Notes: generated by a model from the sequence alone, not told the origin. DNA of 64,000 nt from Thioalkalivibrio sp. ALJ12 (GCF_000378305.1 NZ_KB899540.1:191924-255923); one strand, 5' to 3'; numbered from the stretch's first letter, positions 9,412-18,754 are shown. A program made the numbers and translations.

Positions 9412-11160
9412 CTATTGCGACGCGGACGGCTCGTCACCCGCACGGTCCTCGCGAATGCGTACCGCGCCCAGTTCGGCCCCGAAGGCCTCGCCCAGGGCCT
9501 GTACCACCGGATCCTCGCGCATCGCCGTTTCGGCGCTAGCCTGACGTTCCGCTGCGTCTGCCGCAAGCCGTGCAGCGGGCGTGGCCTGCGAGGGTTGTGT
9601 CTGGTCGACAATCTCCAGCCGCACCGAGTGCCCGAGGCGTTTCTCCAGGGCCTCCTTCAGGCGCGTTCGGGTTCGATCCGTATAAAGCGTACCCGGGGCT
9701 ACGGCGATCACGACGCTTTCGTCATCCAGTTGCTGCAATTCGCCATGCAGCGCGAGTTCGCGCACCGTGCCGGTCGGCAGACCTTCGGCAAAGCGATGCC
9801 AGTCAAAGGGCCCGGAATCCGGCTCCGGGGGCATGACAGGCTTGGCATCCCGGGGTGGCGGCGCAGACTCGGCCGGCCCGGTATCCGGGCCGGGATCCGG
9901 CTCGCGCACCCGCTCCTGAACCCGCTCGCGCGGCGGCTCCGGGATGGGGGGCGGAGCCGACCGCGCCGTGGTGTCGGGCCGGGCCGTGGCCGAACCCGCA
10001 CTCGGGCCAGCTTGCGGTGCGGCCGGGGCCCCGCCCTGGCGCTCGACGGGCACGACCCCTTCGCCGGGCCCTTCCGGCCGAAAGGCCAGCAGACGCAACA
10101 GGGTCATCTCCACGCCCATCTGCGCATCCGGCGCCCAGGGCAGATCGCGGGCTCCATGGATCAGGATCTGGTAGGTCAGCTGCAGGGTTTCCGGATCCAC
10201 CCGAGCTGCGGTCTCGCGCGCCCAGCGTTCGGCGGCATCGTCACCGTCCGCGCCGGCGGCACTACGAACCAGCTGCTCCACGGCCACGCGATGCACCAGG
10301 GCCGCCAGCTCGTCCAGCAGGCGGGACCAGTCAGGCCCCAGCCCCGTAAGCTCCTGCAGACCCTGCATCAAGCCCGGACCATCACCGGAAAACGCCGCGT
10401 CCAGCAGGCCGGTCAGGCGGGTTCGCGGCAGCAGGCCCAGCATGTCGCAGGCATCGGACTCGGTCAGGCGATCGCCGCCGTAGGCGATGGCCTGGTCAGT
10501 CAGGCTCAGCGCGTCGCGCATGGAACCCTCGGCCGCCTCGCCCAGGCGCAGCAGCGCGCCCGGTTCGGCCTGCAAGCCTTCGGCCTCGAGGATGCGCGTC
10601 AGGTGCTCGGCGATCAGCGCCGGCGGCATCGGCTTGAGATTGAACTGCAGGCAGCGCGACAGCACGGTGACCGGCAGCTTCTGCGGATCAGTCGTGGCGA
10701 GCAGGAACTTCACATGATCCGGCGGCTCTTCCAGCGTCTTCAACAGGGCGTTGAAGCTCTTCTCGGAGAGCATGTGCACCTCGTCGATCAGGTACACCTT
10801 GAAGCGCCCCGCCGTCGGGGCATAGGAGACGTTATCCAGCAGCTCGCGGGTGTCGTCCACGCGGGTGCGCGACGCGGCATCGACCTCGATCAGGTCGAGA
10901 TGCCGGCCCTCGGCGATCTCCACGCAGGAGCGACACTCACCGCAGGGGGTCGGGGTAACACCCGTCTCGCAGTTCAGACAGCGCGCGAGGATGCGGGCGA
11001 TCGTGGTCTTGCCCACGCCGCGCGTCCCGGCGAACAGGTAGGCATGGTGCAGACGATCCCCGCTCAGGGCATTGGCCAGAGCACGCACCACATGCGGTTG
11101 CCCGACCAGGTCCTCGAAACGACCGGGACGCCACTTGCGGGCCAGAACCTGGTGACTCAT
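9412..11160 (-). CDS. dnaX: DNA polymerase III subunits gamma/tau
   Basis: Clamp-loader ATPase. The 582-residue product starts MSHQVLARKWRP, has Walker A GTRGVGKTT, a zinc site made of Cys residues in CLNCETG and CGECRSC, Walker B with DEVHML, and the sensor-1 TTDPQKLPVTVLSRC stretch. After the collar, a Pro/Glu-rich linker (about residues 375-480) leads to a C-terminal tau domain. I see no A-rich slippery heptamer for a programmed gamma frameshift in this GC-rich gene. The ATG follows GGGGGAGG; an upstream extension to 11259 runs toward the SRP RNA and is rejected. Confidence 0.95.
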   Translation of the reverse strand: MSHQVLARKWRPGRFEDLVGQPHVVRALANALSGDRLHHAYLFAGTRGVGKTTIARILARCLNCETGVTPTPCGECRSCVEIAEGRHLDLIEVDAASRTRVDDTRELLDNVSYAPTAGRFKVYLIDEVHMLSEKSFNALLKTLEEPPDHVKFLLATTDPQKLPVTVLSRCLQFNLKPMPPALIAEHLTRILEAEGLQAEPGALLRLGEAAEGSMRDALSLTDQAIAYGGDRLTESDACDMLGLLPRTRLTGLLDAAFSGDGPGLMQGLQELTGLGPDWSRLLDELAALVHRVAVEQLVRSAAGADGDDAAERWARETAARVDPETLQLTYQILIHGARDLPWAPDAQMGVEMTLLRLLAFRPEGPGEGVVPVERQGGAPAAPQAGPSAGSATARPDTTARSAPPPIPEPPRERVQERVREPDPGPDTGPAESAPPPRDAKPVMPPEPDSGPFDWHRFAEGLPTGTVRELALHGELQQLDDESVVIAVAPGTLYTDRTRTRLKEALEKRLGHSVRLEIVDQTQPSQATPAARLAADAAERQASAETAMREDPVVQALGEAFGAELGAVRIREDRAGDEPSASQ

Positions 11161-11236
11161 GCCTCCCCCGTCAGTGCAGTCTTTCGCGAGCCCGCGTGCG
11201 GGGCCATCACCGCAGGAGTCGGGGCCGCAGGGAAAA

Positions 11237-11350
<114 letters not shown>

Positions 11351-11588
11351 CCATAACGCGGTCCTCGAATCGAGGCGAACTCGAATCGGGGTGGCAAGCT
11401 TCCGGGTTTGGCCGGGTGACGTCAAGCATACACAATAGCCGAAAACTAATGACACAATAGAAACATAAAACTGGATCAATCGATGGCCAGGCCTTACCTT
11501 GGGTCCCGTAGCCGGGAACTACCCCGGCCGAAAAGAAATCTTCATCCCTGACTGACAAGCAAGCGCCATTTAATTAAGGAGAGTATTT
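11351..11588. other. Non-coding gap between SRP RNA and the peroxiredoxin gene
   Basis: About 240 bases without a plausible gene; AT-richer than its surroundings from 11430 on. It must hold the divergent promoters for the SRP RNA and the peroxiredoxin-glutaredoxin gene. The octamer CACAATAG occurs twice as a direct repeat about 20 bases apart (near 11432 and 11453), a possible regulator site, but I cannot assign a protein. A strong ribosome site (TTAAGGAGAG) precedes the ATG at 11589. Confidence 0.5.
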
Positions 11589-12338
11589 ATGGAACTCGAA
11601 AATCGCGAAGGCCAGCGCGTCCCGGAAGTCACCTTCCGCTGCCGCAAGGACAACGACTGGAACGACGTACGCTCGGAAGACCTGTTCAAGGGTCGCAACG
11701 TGGTCGTTTTCGCCCTGCCGGGCGCGTTCACCCCGACCTGCTCCTCGGCCCACGTGCCGCGCTACAACGAGCTGGCGCCGGTGCTCAAGAAGCACGGCAT
11801 CGACGAGATCGTCTGCATCTCGGTCAATGACGGCTTCGTGATGGAGGCCTGGCAGGCTGACCAGCAGGCCGACCGCGTGACCTTCATCGCCGACGGCAAC
11901 GGCGAGTTCACCGAGCAGATGGGCATGCTGGTCGACAAGAGCGACCTCGGCTTCGGCCACCGCTCCTGGCGCTACTCCATGCTGGTGCGTGACGGTGTGA
12001 TCGAGAAGCAGTTCATCGAGCCGGACGAGCCGGGCGACCCCTTCGTGGTCTCCGACGCCGACACGATGCTCGCCCACGTCGCCCCGGACGCGGCCTGCCC
12101 CGAAGACGTGGTCGTCTTCACCAAGCCCGGCTGCCCGTACTGCGCCAGTGCCAAGGAGATGCTCGAGAACGCCGGTCTCGACTACGAAGAGATCGTGCTG
12201 GGCCGCGACGCCAGCCTGCGCAGCCTGCGCGCCGCCACCGGTGCGATGACCGTCCCGCAGGTATTCGTGGGCGGCCACCGCATCGGCGACTCGGAAGATC
12301 TCCAGGAGTGGATCTCCCGCGAGAAGAAGGCGGCGTAA
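11589..12338 (+). CDS. Peroxiredoxin-5/glutaredoxin fusion (glutathione-dependent peroxidase)
   Basis: A 249-residue hybrid. Residues 1 to about 160 form a Prx5-type peroxiredoxin with peroxidatic Cys51 in PGAFTPTCS; residues about 170-245 form a glutaredoxin with the CPYC redox site at 182-185, plus TVPQVFVGG for glutathione binding. Such hybrids reduce peroxides with glutathione in a single polypeptide. The next gene is glutathione reductase, so the two proteins form a complete NADPH-glutathione-peroxide chain. The start follows AAGGAGAG. A hairpin-rich gap separates it from gor. Confidence 0.95.
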   Translation: MELENREGQRVPEVTFRCRKDNDWNDVRSEDLFKGRNVVVFALPGAFTPTCSSAHVPRYNELAPVLKKHGIDEIVCISVNDGFVMEAWQADQQADRVTFIADGNGEFTEQMGMLVDKSDLGFGHRSWRYSMLVRDGVIEKQFIEPDEPGDPFVVSDADTMLAHVAPDAACPEDVVVFTKPGCPYCASAKEMLENAGLDYEEIVLGRDASLRSLRAATGAMTVPQVFVGGHRIGDSEDLQEWISREKKAA

Positions 12339-12396
12339 CCCCGCCTGCCGGGTCGGGTCCTTGTGACCCGTCCCCGGTGGTCACCCTGTGGGGTGG

Positions 12397-12475
12397 CCAT
12401 CCGTGTCCGGATGCCCGCACAGGCGGACGTCCGGACACGGATGGCAGACCCTGGCGACCGCGCGGAACGCGGTCG
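12397..12475. terminator. Two hairpins between the peroxiredoxin and glutathione reductase genes
   Basis: First hairpin: 15-bp perfect arms 12397-12411 (CCATCCGTGTCCGGA) and 12430-12444. Second: 8-bp arms CGACCGCG at 12455-12462 and 12468-12475. Neither has a following T-run, so they may be processing or mRNA-stability structures that tune gor relative to the upstream gene rather than full terminators. Confidence 0.5.
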
Positions 12476-12513
12476 TTATGTACCATTTTCACCGAACCCT
12501 TCGAGGAACCGAC

Positions 12514-13914
12514 ATGGAACACTACGACATCATCGTGATTGGCGGCGGCAGTGGCGGCTTGGCCGTGGCGGAACGCGCCGCCCCGCACGGCGCGCGCGTC
12601 GCCGTGTTCGACCCGAAACCGCTCGGCGGTACCTGTGTGAACGAAGGCTGCGTGCCGAAAAAGCTCACCTGGTATGCCGCCGAGCATGCTGCGCAGGCCC
12701 GTCAGGCGCACGAGTTCGGTGTCGATGTCGAGATCAAGGGCATCCGCTACACCGATCTGGCGAACCAGCGCCAGGCCATGCTGAAAGGCCTGAACCAGTT
12801 CTGGGCCGGGCACCTGGAGAAGCTGGGCGTGACCCACATCCCGGAACGCGCTCGCCTGACCGACAGGAACAAGGTGATCAGCGACAGCGGCACCGAATAC
12901 ACCGCCGAGCGGATCGTGCTGGCGATGGGCGGTGCCCCGATCGTGCCGCCGCTGGAAGGGGCCGAACTGGGCGCGACCTCCGACGACTTCTTCGAGTGGA
13001 CCGAACTGCCGGAATCCATCGCCGTGATCGGCGCCGGTTACATCGGCCTGGAGATGGCCGGCATGCTGCGCTCCATGGGCGTGAAGACCGACGTGGTTGC
13101 GATGGAGGACCGCGTGCTGGAGATGTTCGACCCGATGGTCTCGCAGGCGCTTGATCAACACATGGAGTACCAGGGCATCGACCGCCACCTGGGCGTGAAG
13201 GTCGCCGGCCTGGGCGGCAAGCCCGGCGCCGTGACCGTCCAGCTCGAGGGCGGCCAGGAACTGGGCCCGTACGAGAAAGTGCTATGGGCCGTTGGCCGCA
13301 AGCCGGCCACCGCTGACATGGGGCTGGAAGACGCCGGTGTCAAACTGGCCCGCGATGGCACCGTCCCGGTGGATGAGTGGCAGGCAACCAGCGTCGACGG
13401 CATCTATGCCCTGGGCGACATCATAGGCAAGGGTCCGCTGACCCCGGTTGCCATCGCGGCCGGTCGCCGACTGGCAGATCACTGGTATGCCCCGGAGACG
13501 AACCCTGTGCCCGTGGACTACGACCAGATCCCGACGGTCACCTTTACCCACCCGACCGCCGGCATGGTCGGGCTGACCGAGCCGCAGGCCGTGGAGCGCT
13601 TCGGTGATTCAGTGCGCATCTACGAGACCCAGTTCGGCGGCCTGGACCGCGCCTTCGCCAAGGGCGAGGTGCCGCCCGTCGCGATGAAGCTGGTCTGCGC
13701 CGAAGAGAATGAAAAAGTCGTCGGCATCCACATGATCGGTGCCCATGTAGACGAGATGCTGCAGGGCTTTGCCGTGGCCGTGCGCATGGGCGCCACCAAA
13801 CGCGACCTGGACCTGACCATTCCGCTGCACCCCACCAGCGCCGAGGAACTGGTGACCCTCAAGGAGGCCCGCCCGGGTCGCCAGCAGGGCCTGGCCAAGG
13901 CCAAGGCCGCTTGA
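12514..13914 (+). CDS. gor: Glutathione-disulfide reductase
   Basis: NADPH-dependent FAD flavoenzyme that regenerates reduced glutathione. The 466-residue protein has the FAD-binding GGGSGG, the redox pair Cys41/Cys46 in GTCVNEGCVPKK, the NADPH-binding GAGYIGLE, the FAD GDI motif, and the C-terminal HPTSAEE with the catalytic His. ATG at 12514 follows GAGGAA. An open frame extends upstream but begins within the hairpin region. Together with the Prx-Grx fusion upstream it forms a peroxide defence pair. Confidence 0.94.
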   Translation: MEHYDIIVIGGGSGGLAVAERAAPHGARVAVFDPKPLGGTCVNEGCVPKKLTWYAAEHAAQARQAHEFGVDVEIKGIRYTDLANQRQAMLKGLNQFWAGHLEKLGVTHIPERARLTDRNKVISDSGTEYTAERIVLAMGGAPIVPPLEGAELGATSDDFFEWTELPESIAVIGAGYIGLEMAGMLRSMGVKTDVVAMEDRVLEMFDPMVSQALDQHMEYQGIDRHLGVKVAGLGGKPGAVTVQLEGGQELGPYEKVLWAVGRKPATADMGLEDAGVKLARDGTVPVDEWQATSVDGIYALGDIIGKGPLTPVAIAAGRRLADHWYAPETNPVPVDYDQIPTVTFTHPTAGMVGLTEPQAVERFGDSVRIYETQFGGLDRAFAKGEVPPVAMKLVCAEENEKVVGIHMIGAHVDEMLQGFAVAVRMGATKRDLDLTIPLHPTSAEELVTLKEARPGRQQGLAKAKAA

Positions 13915-13940
13915 CAGGCAGCTGGTCGCAAACGGCAAAA

Positions 13941-13971
13941 CGCCGCCCCTGTGCAAAGCGCCGGGGCGGCG
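13941..13971 (+). terminator. Strong GC hairpin after gor
   Basis: Perfect 9-bp arms CGCCGCCCC (13941-13949) and GGGGCGGCG (13963-13971) 27 bases after the gor stop. A perfect 18-bp palindrome around GGCTAGCC follows near 14000-14017, and a TTTTTT run at 14046-14051. Together these probably end transcription from both convergent sides. Confidence 0.6.
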
Positions 13972-14067
13972 TGCCTGTGTTGCCCAGGGCCATGGCGAAA
14001 CGATCCGGCTAGCCGGATCGGCTTGCTCGCCGATACCCGTCAGGCTTTTTTAGCGTCCTTCACTCCC

Positions 14068-14700
14068 CTAGAAGCGCCAGCCCAGCGACGCGGTAAAGGC
14101 GTCCATCTTGTAGTCGCTGTCGAAGTCATAGCGCTCGTATTCCGCGCGAATCATGAACGCGTTCAGATTGACCTGCATGCCGACACCATAGACCGGATCG
14201 AAACCGTCCTGACTGCGCAGCGTACGGCCCTCGTCTCCCAGGTTGCCGCGCACGTCCGCATCCCACTTGGCCGCGCCGACCTTCGCGAAGGCCTCTACAT
14301 AGGGGCCAATCGGCAACTTCCCGAGCACACTGGCACCGTAGGCCGTCGAGCGGACGCTCGAATGGGCACCGTCCTGGTCGCCCCGCAGGTGCACCTCGCC
14401 CAGATCGGTATAGAAGCCCTCGACCGCGAGATAGCGATTGAAGTTGTAACCGACAAAGCCGCGCCAGACATTGTCGTCATCGTCGATGCTGTAGTCCGAC
14501 GTCCCGGACCCAATAAAATCCGCGACCTCGTCGCTGTCATTCTTCAATGAACTGAACCCCGTACCCAGACCCATATACAGGCCTGTGGTGCGGTCGCGCT
14601 CCTGCGTCGTACGGTCACGGTCCTGCTGTCCAAGCGCACTCTGGGAACCAAACAGGACGAGCGCCGATACTGCAACCCCGGCAGCCAGATAACGTTTCAT
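14068..14700 (-). CDS. OmpA-like (8-stranded) outer-membrane beta-barrel protein
   Basis: A 210-residue protein with a signal peptide (LAAGVAVSALVLFGSQSALG) and then a barrel of the small OmpA/OmpW-like kind: GLYMGLGTGFSSL at the start, FVGYNFNRYLAVEGFYTDLG in the middle, and a final strand ending in WRF, as required for outer-membrane insertion. Loops are acidic. The ATG at 14700 has AAGGAG at correct distance; an ATG at 14706 is too close to it. The open frame to 14769 is an unlikely extension. Function beyond envelope structure is not visible. Confidence 0.82.
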   Translation of the reverse strand: MKRYLAAGVAVSALVLFGSQSALGQQDRDRTTQERDRTTGLYMGLGTGFSSLKNDSDEVADFIGSGTSDYSIDDDDNVWRGFVGYNFNRYLAVEGFYTDLGEVHLRGDQDGAHSSVRSTAYGASVLGKLPIGPYVEAFAKVGAAKWDADVRGNLGDEGRTLRSQDGFDPVYGVGMQVNLNAFMIRAEYERYDFDSDYKMDAFTASLGWRF

Positions 14701-14921
14701 CTTCATCTCCTTCTCATTTGCTAATCGTGCTTGAGGACGGCAAAGGAACGGAGATGATTCTTGATTCAATCCAGGCTACATGGAAGGCGCAATGGTTGAA
14801 CCGATTCATAATTACACCGATATCTACATGCCCCGGCCATCAATCATTGACAAAGCGCACACCCACTTTGACTCAGGTTAAGGCGAAAGTCAGGGATCAA
14901 TCTAAAACGACCCATAAAAAC

Positions 14922-14976
14922 AAAAAGGCTGGGGCGCGGATGACCACCCGCTCGTGGCCACCCGCGCCCCAGCCTT
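14922..14976 (-). terminator. Intrinsic terminator after the lipoprotein gene
   Basis: On the minus strand a 14-bp GC-rich stem (AGGCTGGGGCGCGG against its complement; arms at 14963-14976 and 14925-14938) is followed by a T-rich run. It lies 20 bases beyond the lipoprotein stop and is a textbook rho-independent terminator for the csbD-lipoprotein pair. The rest of 14701-14996 shows no gene and should hold the promoter of the barrel protein gene. Confidence 0.8.
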
Positions 14977-14996
14977 CTGGTTCAAACGCCTACGGA

Positions 14997-15302
14997 CTAA
15001 TCGAAACGAATAGGGTTTCCGTCCCGGTGCTCGTCATAGTACTCGTCTTCGTATTGCTCCTCGTTTTCTTCTTCCTCACGCTGGATTTCGTCTTCGCCCT
15101 CACGCTGATCTTCGATCCAGCCGCGTGCCTCATCGCCCGATTCTTCAACGGCATCCACGGCGTCTTCTACCGTTTCTTCGAACGTTTCACCGGCATCATC
15201 CGCCGTATCCGAATCGGAACAGGCCGACAAAAACAGCAGGCCTGCCGCAGCCAGCCCCATCGCCACCCAACGAACAGCCGGGGTCTCAGGAGTCTTCTTC
15301 AT
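14997..15302 (-). CDS. Small, very acidic lipoprotein
   Basis: A 101-residue protein with an N-terminal Lys pair, a hydrophobic segment and the lipobox LFLSAC, so it should be lipidated at Cys28. The mature part is dominated by Glu and Asp and ends DGNPIRFD; no known domain is visible. Such acidity agrees with life in high salt or at high pH, since the protein faces the periplasm. Its start overlaps the end of the CsbD gene by 17 bases, so the pair is one operon ending at the terminator at 14922-14976. Confidence 0.75.
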   Translation of the reverse strand: MKKTPETPAVRWVAMGLAAAGLLFLSACSDSDTADDAGETFEETVEDAVDAVEESGDEARGWIEDQREGEDEIQREEEENEEQYEDEYYDEHRDGNPIRFD

Positions 15303-15501
15303 TACGCACCTCGTCCATCAGTTCGTTGATCTTAGCGGCAATCTTTTCCTGGCTATCACCGTATTTCTCGCGAACCCGCGCGGCCAGCTCGTCCATATTG
15401 CCCTCGGCCTCAACCACCTCGTCATCGGTCAGGCGGCCCCATTCCTGTTTCAGCCGCGCCTTGAATCGTTCACTACGCCCCAGCATCTGATCTTTGTTCA
15501 T
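15286..15501 (-). CDS. CsbD-family stress protein
   Basis: A 71-residue protein of the CsbD/YjbJ family: MNKDQMLGRSERFKARLKQEWGRLTDDE contains the usual W-x-x-L-TDDE pattern, followed by an amphipathic helical repeat with KYGDSQEKIAAKI. The family is induced by general or envelope stress in other bacteria; its biochemical role is unknown. The ATG at 15501 follows AAAGGAAAA; a longer frame to 15534 lacks this. It overlaps the acidic lipoprotein gene downstream. Confidence 0.88.
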   Translation of the reverse strand: MNKDQMLGRSERFKARLKQEWGRLTDDEVVEAEGNMDELAARVREKYGDSQEKIAAKINELMDEVRNEEDS

Positions 15502-15706
15502 ACAGTTTTCCTTTGTTGAATGCGTCTGCATCACGCGGGCGGTAAAGCCTGAACAGACCGGATAACGATGGCATTAACCTGAAGCAAAAAGCTCCCCGGA
15601 AACGGGAAAAATGAGAACCGAGACACCCTGCGGGCGCTGGACCGCGCAAAAGCGCGGACCATGCCCTACACTTCAGGCGCGATTACAGCCAAAAAAGGAG
15701 TGGACG

Positions 15707-15871
15707 ATGCTGGGATGGGCACTGATGTTCTTGATCGTCGGAATCGTAGCCGGCGTGCTGGGCCTGAGCGGGATCGCGGGCGCAGCGACCAATATTGCAT
15801 GGATTCTTTTCGTGGTGGGCCTGATCCTGGCGGTCATCTTCTTCATCACGGGACGACGCCCCCCGCTATAG
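15707..15871 (+). CDS. DUF1328 two-helix membrane protein
   Basis: A 54-residue protein of the YtjA/DUF1328 family: two membrane helices ([18 protein letters not shown] and [17 protein letters not shown]) joined by a small loop (GIAGAATN), with a short basic tail. The family is abundant near stress genes and has no assigned function. The start has an excellent AAAAAAGGAG site. It sits beside CsbD, which is a frequent neighbour, and ends at a strong terminator. Confidence 0.9.
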   Translation: MLGWALMFLIVGIVAGVLGLSGIAGAATNIAWILFVVGLILAVIFFITGRRPPL

Positions 15872-15901
15872 GCGCCCCGCTATAGACGTCTTTCTGGCAC
15901 T

Positions 15902-15937
15902 GCAATCGCCCGGCCTTGAGCCGGGCGATTGCTTTAT
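15902..15937 (+). terminator. Rho-independent terminator
   Basis: Perfect 13-bp stem GCAATCGCCCGGC (15902-15914) with its complement at 15920-15932, 5-nt loop, then TTTAT. It ends the DUF1328 transcript; the stem also touches the stop codon of the convergent Crp/Fnr gene. Confidence 0.85.
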
Positions 15938-16686
15938 GAGGCTTCCTCCGCGCAACCGAGGCTTGCGCTTTTCACCCAGTTGGCTTCGCAGTCCAGATAG
16001 GCCTGGTTGAATCCGGAGAAGCGTACCAGTCCGTCCATATCCTTGATTCGGATGGCTCCGTCTTCCGTGCTAATGAGGTCCCGCTTGCGCAGCTGGCTGA
16101 ACGATCGACTCACATGCACCGCGGACATGCCCAGCGCATCCCCGAGCACGCTCTGATTCATCGGGAGCCGTACCTCCTCGGACGGACGCTGCAGGCGCAC
16201 TTTCATCTCGAGGAGAAAATGCGCGAGGCGCTCGGCCGCGGGCCGGCGGCCGATGTTGATGATGCGCTCCACCAGCATCGACTGTTCGCGCGCCAGGATC
16301 AGAAAGAACAGTGAAGCCAGACGCGGGGCCTGCTCGAACACCTCGGTCAACTGACGCCGGGGAAACGGGCAGGCCTCGATGTCCGTCAGCGCGACGAAGT
16401 CCGAGCGCGCCTCGTTGAACCCCATCTCGCGCAAGCCCAGGATTTGCCCCGGCAGGAAGATGTCCAGGACCTGACGCCGCCCATCGGCCAGGTCGCGTAC
16501 CGCACAGGCCCAACCAGAACGCAACGTGTAGAAACGCTCGGCCTCCTCGCCAGCCGCACACAGGCAGGTCTGGGCGGCGTAACGCTTCGGGTCCTTCTCC
16601 AGTTGCAACAACAGGGCCTTCTCCTCGGGCACGAGGTCTGCAAACTGGTCAATCTGCTCGAGGATGCAACCTTGCGATACAGGCAT
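15934..16686 (-). CDS. Crp/Fnr-family transcription regulator
   Basis: A 250-residue regulator with an N-terminal cyclic-nucleotide-binding-like beta-barrel (about residues 25-140; FYTLRSGWACAVRDLADGRRQV and PGQILGL), a dimerisation helix and a C-terminal winged helix with recognition region ALGMSAVHVSRSFSQLR. The N-terminus has scattered Cys residues (CLCAAG) but not the four-Cys spacing of Fnr, so oxygen sensing by an iron-sulfur cluster is not supported. It is divergent from the acetate-linked DUF294 gene across a 190-base gap, so it may regulate itself and that cluster. Confidence 0.88.
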   Translation of the reverse strand: MPVSQGCILEQIDQFADLVPEEKALLLQLEKDPKRYAAQTCLCAAGEEAERFYTLRSGWACAVRDLADGRRQVLDIFLPGQILGLREMGFNEARSDFVALTDIEACPFPRRQLTEVFEQAPRLASLFFLILAREQSMLVERIINIGRRPAAERLAHFLLEMKVRLQRPSEEVRLPMNQSVLGDALGMSAVHVSRSFSQLRKRDLISTEDGAIRIKDMDGLVRFSGFNQAYLDCEANWVKSASLGCAEEAS

Positions 16687-16741
16687 CGCGGGCTCCTTTG
16701 TCTTCGCAAAAAGCGTTCATGTCACGCATCGAAACACCAGC

Positions 16742-16756
16742 GTTACCTTGCGTAAC
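16742..16756. promoter_or_regulatory. Candidate regulator palindrome between the Crp/Fnr and DUF294 genes
   Basis: GTTACCTTGCGTAAC is a 5-bp dyad with a 5-base spacer, in the 190-base divergent gap. Its position and symmetry suit a regulator operator, possibly for the adjacent Crp/Fnr protein, but it does not match the standard TGTGA or TTGAT half-sites. Confidence 0.35.
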
Positions 16757-16876
16757 ACCCGCAAGAAAGTCGTACATCCAAACGACTGATTCCCAATACT
16801 GTCCACTTATGGCGTGCTTTTTGCAGGTTGAAGGCCATTCTGTGATCCCGTTCACCCAGGGGAATGCGCCACCGCC

Positions 16877-18754
16877 ATGACCGACGCGCTCGACAGCACC
16901 CGCGAGTTCCTCAGCGCCCACGCCCCGTTCGATCAGCTCGAACCCGACGCGCTGGAGTTCCTCGTACCGCGTCTGGAGAGTCGCTTCTACGCGCGCGGGG
17001 CCCGCATCACGGATCCCGATGCCGGACCGGCGCGCCGCTTTCACATCATCCGCCAGGGGCGCATCCGTGGCGAGACCCCCAGCGAAGACGAGCAACTCTC
17101 GGGCAAGGCGTGGGAACTGATCCCCGGCGAGTGTTTTCCGATCGGCGCCCTGCTCGGTCGCCGGGCCGTTCATACGGTACACCGAGCGGCCGAGGACACG
17201 GTATGCCTGGAGCTGGACCTGGAGGACTTCGACCGGCTGCGCACGCGCTCCCGCGTCTTCAATGACTTCTGCACGCGACGGCTGGCCAACCTGCTGGACC
17301 GCCTGCAACAGGGCCTCGACACCCTGTCCAGCCGTGACGGCGGCGCAGCCGGGCAATTGAATACCCCGCTCGCGCTGCGCATTGCCCGCGTCCCGGTGAC
17401 CTGCCGTCCCGACACACACCTGCGCGAGGTGCTGACCACCATGCGCGACGAGCGCGTGGGCTCCGTGGTCGCGGTGGACGCCGAACAACGACCGGTGGGC
17501 ATCTTCACCCTGCGGGACCTGCTGGCACGGGTCGCCCTGAAGGATGTCGACCTCGACACCCCGCTGGACGCGGTGATGACGCCCGAACCGGTCGCCCTGG
17601 AGGAAAGCGCGCCGGGCTTCGAGGGCATCGAGGCGATGACCGAACACGGGATGACGCATCTGTGCGTGGTACGCGACGGCCGCCTGGTCGGCGTGCTCGG
17701 CGAACGCGACCTGCTCACCAGTCAGCCCCTGACCCTGGACGGCCTGGTGCGCGAGATTCGCCGCGCCGACAGCGTGGCGGCCATTGCCGAACGGCTGCGC
17801 CAGGTCCCGCGCCTGATCGAGGCGGTCGTCGGCCAGGGGGCCGAGGCGGATCAGGTGCTGCGCCTGATCACGCGCCTGAACGAGCACGCCACGCGCCGCG
17901 TGCTGGCCCTGCTGCGCCCCCAATACGAGGCGATCGAAGGGATCGATTTCACCTGGCTGGCCTTCGGCTCCCAGGCGCGCGAGGAACAGGCCCTGGTCAC
18001 CGACCAGGACAACGGCATCCTGTTCGATGCCGAGGCCGGCGATGCGGATGCGGTCCGCGAGCGCCTGCTGCCCTACGCCCGGGCCGTGAACGAGGCACTC
18101 GCCGAGTGCGGCTTCATGCTGTGCCCCGGCAACATCATGGCGGGCAATCCGGAGTGCTGCCTGAGCGGCCCGGAGTGGGATCGGCGCTTTACCCGCTGGA
18201 TCGAGCAGGGCACGCCCGATCACCTGCTCAAGAGCACCATCTTCTTCGACCTGCGCGCGGTGGATGGCGACCACGGCCCGGTAGAGGCCCTGCGCACCCA
18301 GCTGCTGCAAAAGACCGCCTACAACAGCCGCTTCCGCCGCCAGATGGCGGCCAACCAGCAGGCCTTTCGCCCGCCGCTGGGGCTGTTCGGCGAGATCAAG
18401 AGCGGTGCGGACGGCATCGACATCAAGAAGCAGGGGCTGACCCCGTTCGTGGATGCGGCACGCGTGATCGCGCTGGCCGCCGAACTGCCGGCCACCCGCA
18501 CCCACGAGCGTCTCGACCAGGCCGTCACCGCGGAGGTGATGCGCGAATCCGACGCGCGCGACTATCACGCCGCCCTGCGCTATCTGCAGATGCTGCGCCT
18601 GCGGGCCCAGCAAAAGGCGCTGCGAGAAGGACGCGACGACGACAACCGAATCCGGCCGGAGGAACTGGGCACCCTTGAGGGACGCATCCTCAAGGAATCC
18701 TTCCGGCAGGCCCGCAAGCTGCAAGGCCAGCTTGAAGTGCAGTACCAGCTGTGA
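16877..18754 (+). CDS. DUF294 nucleotidyltransferase with cNMP-like and paired CBS domains
   Basis: A 625-residue cytoplasmic signalling-type protein. Residues ~1-140 resemble a cyclic-nucleotide-binding barrel, ~165-290 a CBS pair (VPVTCRPDTHLREVLTTM, VGIFTLRDLL), ~325-470 the DUF294 nucleotidyltransferase with GSQAREEQALVTDQD, and the rest the DUF294 C-terminal helical domain. The GS-x-x-R-x-E ... DQD pattern is that of GlnD-like/Pol-beta nucleotidyltransferases, so catalytic residues appear present. A paralogue lies on the other side of the symporter. In other genomes these proteins accompany this acetate-type symporter; the target is unknown. Confidence 0.88.
   Translation: MTDALDSTREFLSAHAPFDQLEPDALEFLVPRLESRFYARGARITDPDAGPARRFHIIRQGRIRGETPSEDEQLSGKAWELIPGECFPIGALLGRRAVHTVHRAAEDTVCLELDLEDFDRLRTRSRVFNDFCTRRLANLLDRLQQGLDTLSSRDGGAAGQLNTPLALRIARVPVTCRPDTHLREVLTTMRDERVGSVVAVDAEQRPVGIFTLRDLLARVALKDVDLDTPLDAVMTPEPVALEESAPGFEGIEAMTEHGMTHLCVVRDGRLVGVLGERDLLTSQPLTLDGLVREIRRADSVAAIAERLRQVPRLIEAVVGQGAEADQVLRLITRLNEHATRRVLALLRPQYEAIEGIDFTWLAFGSQAREEQALVTDQDNGILFDAEAGDADAVRERLLPYARAVNEALAECGFMLCPGNIMAGNPECCLSGPEWDRRFTRWIEQGTPDHLLKSTIFFDLRAVDGDHGPVEALRTQLLQKTAYNSRFRRQMAANQQAFRPPLGLFGEIKSGADGIDIKKQGLTPFVDAARVIALAAELPATRTHERLDQAVTAEVMRESDARDYHAALRYLQMLRLRAQQKALREGRDDDNRIRPEELGTLEGRILKESFRQARKLQGQLEVQYQL

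Noticed and set aside
9412-11160. Programmed frameshift in dnaX giving gamma
   Set aside because: No A-rich slippery heptamer was found in the expected region.
15934-16686. Oxygen-sensing Fnr
   Set aside because: The N-terminal Cys spacing needed for the iron-sulfur cluster is absent.
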